Shown: positions 24,514 to 64,000 of the stretch, piece after piece
Position numbering within the stretch: position 1 is the first letter of the stretch
Layout of the letters: each line of letters opens with the position of its first letter
Assembly: GCA_013396915.1 (NCBI GenBank)
Contig: VWZL01000432.1
Coordinates: 62,001 to 126,000, forward strand
Source of the DNA: Stercorarius parasiticus
Lineage: Eukaryota; Chordata; Aves; Charadriiformes; Stercorariidae
DNA length: 64,000 nucleotides
Reading direction: 5' to 3'
Translations under genes and position numbers: made by a program
Notes under the pieces: generated by a model
The model's input: the letters and a program-made list of their open reading frames with translations, nothing else
Database searches by the model: none
Told to the model about the DNA's origin: nothing

Positions 24514-25060
24514 CTATGGCCAAGACAGCCACCTACCATCGTATCTCCCATGAGTCCTTCTCTGTTCACAAATAACAAGTCTAGGAGGGCATTTTTTCCT
24601 TGTTGGCTCATTGAGTACTTGTGACAAGAAGTTAGCTTCCACAAACTTCAAGAATTTCCCAGACTTGCTTGTCACAGCAGTATGGTATTCCCAGTTGATG
24701 TCTGGAAAGTTGAAATCTCCCATAAGGACAAGGGCTACTGATGCAGAGATTTCTCCTCATTGTCTATAGAATAACTCACCAGTGCTAACATCCTGGCTGG
24801 GCGATCAGTGGTAGACACTTGCTACATCTCCTTTGTTTCCCATTCCCCTAATCCCCACCCGGAGGCTCTCAACCACATCATCACTAACTTTAAGGGCTGT
24901 GCAATCAAACCTCTCCCTTACATACTTCTGCACAACAACTTCTCCACCTCGCCTGCCCTGAACAGCCTGTAGCCCTCCATCCCAGCACCCCAATCATGGG
25001 AGTCATTCCACCAAGTCTGGCTAATACCAATGATATCATAGCTCTGGGAACTGACCAATG
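24514..25060 (-). pseudogene. CR1 ORF2 endonuclease remnant
   Basis: The minus strand carries fragments of the apurinic-type endonuclease domain of CR1 ORF2. From upstream to downstream these are a GMEGYRLFR-like stretch (about 24990-24960), VQKYVRERFDCTALKV, and MGDFNFPDINWEYHTAVTSK (24723-24664) with the conserved G-D-F-N motif. The frame changes several times. It is part of the inner CR1. Confidence 0.8.
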
Positions 25061-25069
25061 TTTCCAGTT

Positions 25070-25193
25070 CAAGAAGTGTTCAGGCAGTGCTCTTAGATAC
25101 ATCATTTAACTTTTAGGTTGCCCTGTGTAGAGTCAGGAGTTGGACTTGATATTCCTCGTTGGGTCTTTTCCATCTCTGGATGTTCTATGATTC
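25070..25193 (+). mobile_element. Outer CR1 LINE, right part with 3' terminus
   Basis: This is the continuation of the plus-strand CR1 interrupted at 22376. It begins CAAGAAGTGTTCAGGCAGTG and proceeds through GCCCTGTGTAGAGTCAGGAG and TTGGACTTGATATTCCTC, ending in TGTTCTATGATTC. The tail shows it is the 3' end of the outer element. Removing 22377-25075 restores continuous CR1 sequence. Confidence 0.9.
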
Positions 25194-27919
25194 AGGAAGA
25201 ATGGCAGTTTGCTTTCCCGTTCAGATCTCTGTAGGTCTGCTGTAGGGTTGGCGACTTGAAACTTGAGACAAAATATTTGCAGTGTATCATGGATGTTGAA
25301 GTATCTCTGGAGAAGCTGTTAGTTGTCCGGAAGAACTAATGGCTTGCCTTGCTGACAAGGCCTTACAGACTCTGGGGAGGAGACTGCTGAAGCTGAAATT
25401 CTACTAATGTCGAAGCAGGTCCTAAGGAAGTCACTGGCATAACTGTACACATCTGTATGTGCTGTTGGCTTGGTGAAAACTTGGGAAACTAAATGCTACT
25501 CCGTCCCTTACTGTTTTGGCTGGCCTGAAGTTTCACACCAAAAACTGTGGTGATGATAACAGAAAGTATGAGGAGTTTCTTACAGGTTTATTCACCTCTG
25601 TTTTGTCAAAGTTAGATTTACTACTTAACATTTTTGGGTCTTTTTTCAGCACTCTCAGCCTTAAGTAATTCCTTTTTTTTGAGAATGCTTGTAAGCTACT
25701 TCTAGGTAAAGGAGTGAGGGATATTGTCAGTTGAAGATGGTTTTGGTAGTACTTTTAACAGGAAGGAGCAAGACAATCTGCTGGCAGTAAAGGACCTGGG
25801 GCATTTCTGATGTTAGTGTTTATACTTTGTAACAAGGAAAAATAACTAATGTCAGTATTGTTATTTTTCCATTACTCTCCATAGAACTATTTATTATGTT
25901 AATTAGCCATAGGTTTTAGAGTTTCAGTTAACTTTTTTCTTGCCCACTGTATCCTTCTTCCTTCAACCTTTCCCACCTCTTGCTTGGGGGGGGAATATCT
26001 TGAATAGATGAGCTTCCTTGGTTTTTTTTTTGTTTTAAAAATCTGTTGAGGAAAGACGTTTTCTGCATTTCCATTCCTATTTGGAAGATACGCTTTGATG
26101 TAGGAAAAATAATATTTCTGGCATTACGGTGATTTTACCTAGACAACTAAATTCTTACTTATACTTAGAGTAAATTGAATTCAAGATGTTAGTGGGGAGC
26201 TTAGTAATATTTAGGCATTTTGCTCATCTGCTTATTTTGTCCTTGCTCAGTGCATTTATACAACTAGATCTCAAGTTTTCTTATTCCGGTTTTGGGCATT
26301 CAGGAAGACTTTTGATTCAACAGTGCTCCTTCATGGTGTAATCTGTTCATGTTTATTTTCTTTCTTCCCTTATCCACCATGTTCTATATTATTTCTGGAA
26401 CAGAATTGTCACATTAGCAAGAAAATAAATCAGTGGTCATTAAAACCCCATCAGTAAACCCAAATACATTGTGATTGAATATAACTCATTTTAAATTACA
26501 GTTATATTTATTTTCTGTTCAGTCTTCTCTCTTGTATCAGATGAAACTGCAGTCAGTTTCAGCTGAGGGACACAGTGGCTTGTGAAATTCTCTACCACAG
26601 CTTTATGGATGGTTTCTGAGTTCCTGGCTATGTCATTCTTTCTGGGTTTGGTTCTGTGGTTGTTGTTGTTTTGTTTTTTTTCGGTGGGTTGACCTGTAGG
26701 TAACTGGTGCAGGGGCAGACCACACTTCTTGGATAAATATTCCCTTGATGCTTTCCTTATTTGCAGATCTTCTGTTTTAAAGTTAAATTGAAAAGCCATG
26801 CTGTGTAACTTCTTTTTTTTTCTACAGATTTATCATTCTTCTTGTGTTTTAACTGTTTGTGTGATAGGATTTTCCATCCATTGTGAAATTATGTCACAGA
26901 TAATTAGACCCTACTATCTTAAACTTGGTACAATTCTTTTTGTTTTACTTCTGGCTTGACTCCTCAATTACTGATTCAGAGCATCAGTCAATTCATAAAT
27001 ATGTGTTTACTGCTCCAGCGATACTTTTTAACTTTCAGCTTCACAATCCATCATTTGTTTCAGTATAGCACAATGGTTAACAGTAACAGCATTTATGAAT
27101 TTACACTTCTGTGAAGAATTTTGTCTAAATCTCAAAATGCTAGTAAAACATCAGAAATAAGACAACCACACTAGTGGTATTTCATTAATTTGTTTTTCAG
27201 TCTTTAGTAGATGATGTACTTTTTCATGGAGTTTAAGCAGGTACATATTGAATGACATTACCCATTTGGTAATGAATGCACCCGGTTGATACTTACTGTT
27301 GTGCTATATTGAAACAAACGAGGGTATTTTTTTTGACATACAAGTTAATGCAGTATTTTGTTTGCAACATACTAAAAATTTGGAAGTAATTGTTGCTGTG
27401 TAGATGTACCTAGGTGTACCATATTGGCAAGAATATAAGATAGGCTTCTATTGTAGAAGGATGTTCATTTTACAGGGACAGAAGCAGAACATCAGGCACT
27501 GCTGATGTGGGATGCAGTCATGTAGTTGTTGCAGAAACATGCAGCCCCTCAGCCAACCTGAAGCCTAACTTTGTTTTGTCTCCATCCTCTGTTGGGATCT
27601 TCCTGGCATTGTAATAACTTCTCCCAGCCATCATGGTAATTTTTTTCCTTCAAGGGCAAAGATGTAAAGCTAAATGTAGGAAATTGTCATTTCCCTGTTA
27701 TCAAGAGATTGGCAAAGATGTGTTTGCCAAATGCAGTTAGCAGCAAGCAGAGCCAGAAACTCAGGTTGGGGCAGGTGGTGTGCCTTGCAGATAAGTCAGC
27801 ACTGGAAACCTGAAGTCTGAGTAGATTAGGCAATGAACTGGCTACCTGAGGACTTTGACACAGATTATTTCTTTATTTATATATTTATTTTGCTTTGTGC
27901 ATGCTAGGAGTAGAGTTAA

Positions 27920-27975
27920 AAAAACCCACAAAACCCAACCATCCATCCAACCAACCAAATAAATCCTCCCAAACC
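27920..27975. repeat. C/A-rich low-complexity tract with CCAT/CCAA units
   Basis: An A-rich then C/A-rich stretch contains tandem CCAT and CCAA units, ending in a run of C. It is a degenerate tetranucleotide repeat in intron 1. Confidence 0.7.
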
Positions 27976-28667
27976 CCCTAGCATTTTAGATCTATGCAGG
28001 TTGAACAGTAGGAGGAAGAAAAACCAGTAAAAATAATCATAATTTGTCAGTCATAGAAGTATGGCTAAACTAATTTTTTAATGTATGATTAGAACTAGAT
28101 TACAGATCTTGGGGTTTTTTTTGTGAAGAATTTGAGTTTACTTGCCACAGAATTGATTGCATGTGTTGCTCCTTTGATGTCTTCCATATCAGTGGCCTCC
28201 AAAGTGAGGTGCGCAAAACCATCAATTCAGGTGTGGGAAGAAAATATTAGGACTTAAAATTTTATCTGAAAAATAAGAAAGAAATTAAGCTCTGTTTAAT
28301 ATACGCTTTGACACTGGCACCCTCACTCAGTCTGTATGTCAGATTGTCCTGTGTCATGTATGGTTCAGGAGGTGTCCTGAGGGTGGATATGGTGTTTCTC
28401 AACATGCTGGGGGGTTACAGTAGCACTTTATGTGTGCCCAGTTAGATGGATTTTTGGATTGTATTATCTGGTTTTAATTAAAATAACCCTCACAAAATGA
28501 ATAAATGGCCTAAAAAGCTCCTGCAAAGAGACCATGGATTGAAGGTAATAATAATGTGAGCACAAGTGAGCAACAAGAACATAACAGAGCTGACACTCCT
28601 ACTTCTAGTATGAGCTCCTGATCAGCCGCATTATGAGGTAAAAACAATGGCAATTAGATCTGACAAG

Positions 28668-30830
28668 ATGTTGGCTAAAAAAATTTGGGTTTATCAAGAA
28701 AGCTATTTGAAATATGGATATACATCCACTATTATTAATGATGAACCTCACCCTGAGATAGTGTTTTACATTGAGATATCAGCTACCGATAGTATGAAGC
28801 TATCGTAATTAACAAGGCATTTATAAACTAAGCATTCAGAATATGAAGACAACCCTCTACAAGTTTTTCAACAAGGTTTAAAGTTACGTGATGCTCAGTC
28901 CAGTGCTTTACAAGATTTCACTAAGCTTAATGATAGATCTTTAGAAGCCTCTTTTGAGGTTTCTCAATAGCAAAAGACATAGAAGCCATGTACTGTTGGG
29001 GAAACATTTGATCTTCCTGCCGCAGTAAAAATGTCTGAAATAATACATGGAAAACAATATGGTGACAAACTAAAATGCATTCCTTTGTCAGCAGACATTG
29101 TTGGAAGATGTCTGGAAAACGTTGCCAAAGATTTGAAGAAACAAATATTGGAACAAAATGCACTGTGGGAGCCTTGTTGTACAGTTGGATGAAAGTACAG
29201 ACATTTGTAACGTGGCTCAGTTTACAGTAGTTGCTAGATGCTGTGTCAATAATGAAATACACAAAGATCTAAGTCATTAAGGAAAGATGTACCAGAGAAG
29301 ATACATTCTTAACAGTAAATGACTTCTTTAACAACAACAACATTTTTTTACAATGCAAAAACTGTACAAGTTAACTGCTGATGGAGTGGCAGCTTTGACT
29401 GAAGTAAAAGAAGATTCTGAGGTAAGGTTACAAGGAGAGCACTACATGTGGGGTGCTATGTCATGCAAAGCTGGTGAGGGCTCTAGACCACGTCTTATGA
29501 GGAGCGGCTGAGGGAGATGGGGTTGTTCAGCCTGGAGGAAAGAGGCTGAGGGGAGACGTTATTGCTCTCTACAACTACCTGGAAGGAGGCTGTAGCCAGG
29601 TGGCGGTCAGTCTCTTCTCCCAAGTAACAGGCGACAGGACAAGAGGAAACGACCTCAAGTTGCACCAGGGGAGATTTAGATAGGATATTAGGATTGGATA
29701 TTCTTCACTGAAAGGGTTATCAAGCATGGGAACAAGCTGCCCACGGAAGTGATTGAGTTGCCATCCCTGAAGGTATTTAAAAGATGGGTAGATGTAGTGC
29801 TGAGGGACATGGTTTAGTGGTGGAGTTGGCAGTGCTAGGTTAACAGTCGGACTCGATGATCTGAAAGGTCTCTTCCAACCTAAACTATTCTGTAGGCAAG
29901 CAACAAGGAACTTGGAGCCCAAAGTGCACAAATTGCTGCAGGATGACATCAATGTGGTTAATTGTATGAAAGCAAGACCTTTAAAGAGTAGAACCTTTAC
30001 AATAATTCACAATGACATCGGGAGTGACCTTGAAAACCTTTTGTATTATGCAGAGATTTGCTGATTATCGTGGCAGAGTGCTTGGAAGAGTTGTAGAACT
30101 TAAAGATTACTTAGACGTTTTTCTTTTACAAGAAGACAAGTGTTCTGAATTTGCTGATCTGTTCTGTGTTGACAATTGGCTGTCAGTTGTATGCTGCCTA
30201 ACAGGTGTTTTCAAAAAAATAGACACTTAATGTGTCCCTTCAAGGTGAAGGTGACATTTTAACAAGGAGCAAGAAGGTGCCTGCATTTTGAAAGAAACTT
30301 CTGCTACGGAGAGAGCATTTTGAAAAAGGGTGTTTGGAAATGTTTCCATTATTGTCTGATTTTATTGCCAGAAAAGACGGGTGTCATCTATAAAAACTCA
30401 CATTTGTACACTTAAACTTGGAAACAGAATTTCCTCACCTGTTAAAAGTGTTCCAAATGAAGAGGTTCAGGGGATTTTCAACCCATTTGTTAAAATATAA
30501 AAATGCAACGCCTTCCATTAGTTTGCAATAACAACTGATTGACATCAGGAAAGATGGAAATTTACTGGCCCAATTTCAAGAAAAACCTATATATAATTAG
30601 TGGATGGGAATGAAAAATGAGTGTCATGATTTAATAAGTGAAGCCAGCGGTGCACTTTGATTTGGATGTACGTAGCTTTTGTAAATTGTCTTTTCCAGCT
30701 ATGACAACCTTTAAAACCAAGGATCGAAATAAACTGAATTTAGAATCAGAGTTTTAAATCACTATATTACAAAGTGTTAAGCCAACATTTTAAAAAATGA
30801 TGAAGCATATTCAATCACATGTCTCTCACA
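28668..30830 (+). pseudogene. hAT-family transposase pseudogene (Charlie8/ZBED5/FAM200-like)
   Basis: Conceptual translation in shifting frames gives family features in order. First is a decayed BED-type zinc finger (LTRHL-stop-TKHSEYEDNPLQVF at about 28810-28880), with its cysteines already replaced. Then a helix-rich segment (DLPAAVKMSEIIHGKQYGDK, LSADIVGRCLENVAKDLKKQ). Then the catalytic LDESTDICNVAQF motif at about 29184-29222 with the first conserved Asp. After the CR1 insertion comes INVVNCMKARPLKSRTF (about 29950-29998), then RGRVLGRVVELKDYLDVFLL and FADLFCVDNWLSVV (30070-30190), and finally a FKTKDRNKLNLESEF block (about 30712-30757) from the C-terminal dimerisation region. Stops and frame shifts are many (for example near 28809, 28968, 29175 and 30060). 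No function as protein is possible. Confidence 0.8.
29472..29895 (+). mobile_element. CR1 LINE 3' fragment inserted in the hAT element
   Basis: A 5'-truncated plus-strand CR1 of about 424 bp. It contains GAGGAGCGGCTGAGGGAGATG, TGTTCAGCCTGGAGGAAAG, the ORF2 end, 3' UTR, and the tail GGTCTCTTCCAACCTAAACT-ATTCTGT. It is flanked by GCAAAGC (29465-29471) and GCAAGC (29896-29901), consistent with a short target-site duplication. Transposase-like sequence resumes immediately after it, so the CR1 landed in an existing hAT copy. Confidence 0.92.
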
Positions 30831-31926
30831 GGAAAAAAAAATTAGCCAGAGCAAGAAGTATTTTTTGTACCATTAATAACAAAAATTATTTAAAAATACT
30901 GTTTATTTCATCTTTATCTCATCCTTTTTAATTTCTATTTTTAGATGTTTTATAATGTACATAATACATTAGTACAGTAGGACTAATATACTAGTATAAA
31001 TAAATGTACACATTTTGGGGGTGCATGCTCAAAAGTTTGTTACTGGTCAAAATCGATTTGTACACGATCAGAAAGGTTCAGTGACAACTGTAATCATATT
31101 ATTATTGATTCCAATTAATGTTCACAGAAATTAATATAAGTTCATCCAGATCATGGAAAGTGTATTTTAAATATTTGTATTATTTTCTCATGAAAAATAG
31201 GTGTCTGATAGAGAATATTTTACTTCTAGCTTTATTTGAGGCATAGTAATTCAGGAGGACGGGAGTGATGTTGTCTGCATGTGCTTCAAGTGCTGGGATG
31301 CCCAAGCTACGATGAGAGCCACACTATATTAGTCACCAAATGATGAGATGTGATGGTCCTTGTAAAGTGTTTACTGTCTCAATAGGTGAGGGGGGTGATT
31401 TGTGGGTGGACAGCAGGGGCATAGAAAGCTGATTGCAAATCTAGGGATAGAATTCAAATGTTGTTTGTCTGAATCACTTGCATTATTGCTTGAGCGTATC
31501 GTTCTGGGGACAGCTTGATTTTGAAGCATGTAAATGTTTCAGATGTTTTGGTCATTTGAAGTTGTTGGTGCTTAGCTCATCTGAAATCAGATCATAAGCA
31601 TACCTTCTGGAGACAGGAATAATGATATATCACAACTGAATTTTTTTTTTTTTTCTTGCTTTACACAGTTGTTCTGAACTGCATAAAATGTATGCATTAC
31701 TGGAGTGTTTTGGCATCCTCAAAGTTAACTTGGGACAAATTTCCAAGTAATTTTTATTTTAACTGGTGTTATGGAATAATGTGTTCTGCCATACCTAAGT
31801 AACATTTGGTAACTTGCTTATTAATTGAACATTTTATTTAATATTTTTAGCTAACTTGTAGAGATAACTGCTTTTTAATAAGCTACCTGTGTGCTTTTTT
31901 TTTAGGCTAAAGTCTAAACCTCTGAC

Positions 31927-64000
<32,074 letters not shown>

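Larger units (their letters stand above)
22377..25069 (-). mobile_element. Inner, near-full ORF2-bearing CR1 LINE inserted in another CR1
   Basis: This minus-strand CR1 of about 2.7 kb was inserted into an older plus-strand CR1. Its 3' end is at 22377 (AGAATAGAACAGAACATTTCAG, then TTGGAAGGGACC). Reading leftwards from about 25060 come endonuclease fragments (a MGDFNFPDINWE segment at about 24723-24690), then reverse transcriptase pieces, then the ORF2 C-terminus (22500-22928, with HLEYCVQF and [11 protein letters not shown]). The host bases CAAGAA occur on both sides (22371-22376 and 25070-25075), fitting a short target-site duplication. The frame is broken by several stops and shifts, so it is a dead copy. 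Confidence 0.93.
28190..31045 (+). mobile_element. Decayed autonomous hAT (Charlie/ZBED-like) DNA transposon
   Basis: The left end CAGTGGCCTCCAAAGTGAGG is a Charlie-type hAT terminus. The right end near 31015-31045 (GGGGGTGCATGCTCAAAAG, then TTTGTTACTG) is its decayed inverted partner, sharing CAGT, CAAA and a GCRYGC block. Flanking 8-mers (TTCCATAT at 28182-28189; GTCAAAAT at 31046-31053) match at 5 of 8 positions, a weak target-site duplication. Between the ends lies a broken transposase gene in + orientation. A later CR1 (29472-29895) splits it. Without the CR1 the element is about 2.4 kb, usual for autonomous Charlie elements. An alternative is a processed copy of a domesticated ZBED-type gene, but the terminal repeats favour a transposon. 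Confidence 0.72.
11571..31905 (+). other. WWP1 intron 1 (about 20.3 kb)
   Basis: This large first intron runs from donor GTAAGG to the acceptor TTTTTTTTAG at 31905. It is mostly AT-rich unique sequence. Recognisable content is CR1 fragments at about 13242-13340, 18949-19522, the nested pair 22046-25193, and a CR1 inside a decayed hAT element at 28190-31045. Simple-sequence tracts lie at 14212-14235 and 27920-27975. No coding exon or RNA gene was recognised between these. Regulatory elements are likely near the 5' end but cannot be picked out by eye. Confidence 0.7.

Noticed and set aside
28927..29262. 111-codon minus-strand ORF
   Set aside because: It is antisense to the hAT transposase remnant, whose recognisable motifs are on the + strand.
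28190..31045. Processed pseudogene of a ZBED/FAM200-type host gene
   Set aside because: Considered for the transposase remnant, but the Charlie-like inverted ends and lack of a poly-A tail favour a transposon copy. Kept as the alternative.

Overview
The window looks like an avian nuclear genome. The evidence is a large, intron-rich vertebrate gene, many CR1 LINE copies whose 3' ends carry the bird-type ATTCTATG octamer repeats, AT-rich introns and one CpG island. I cannot name the species. Three assembly gaps are present (11295-11373, 48291-48321 and a single N at 62443).

The only gene I can support is WWP1, a NEDD4-family HECT E3 ubiquitin ligase, on the + strand. I assembled 19 coding exons by splice sites and reading phase, from the ATG at 31927 to the last exon in the window, 63540-63660. 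They join without a frame error into 799 codons. These encode an N-terminal C2 domain, a Ser/Thr/Ala/Glu-rich linker, four WW domains and most of the HECT N-lobe. The HECT C-lobe with the catalytic cysteine (about 124 residues) lies beyond the right edge. A non-coding exon 1 ends at 11570 in a CpG island (about 10.4-12.3 kb), and intron 1 is about 20.3 kb.

Layout: 1-10.4 kb is AT-rich DNA with no gene I can support. The CpG island promoter, exon 1 and an assembly gap occupy 10.4-12.3 kb. Intron 1 fills 11.6-31.9 kb and holds several CR1 copies, including a long minus-strand CR1 nested inside a plus-strand CR1 (22.0-25.2 kb), and a decayed hAT (Charlie/ZBED-like) DNA transposon that is itself split by a CR1 (28.2-31.0 kb). 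From 31.9 to 64 kb are the WWP1 coding exons, with further CR1 fragments in their introns.

The points most worth a second look are a GC-AG intron after the first coding exon, required by reading frame; two upstream ORFs in exon 1, one in strong start context; a duplicated 24-bp promoter motif next to the gap; the hAT relic with recognisable ends and a CR1 of inferable order of insertion; and WW-encoding exons whose phases allow clean removal of one WW domain. I see no new multi-gene system. This is a conserved housekeeping-type gene in an ordinary repeat landscape.
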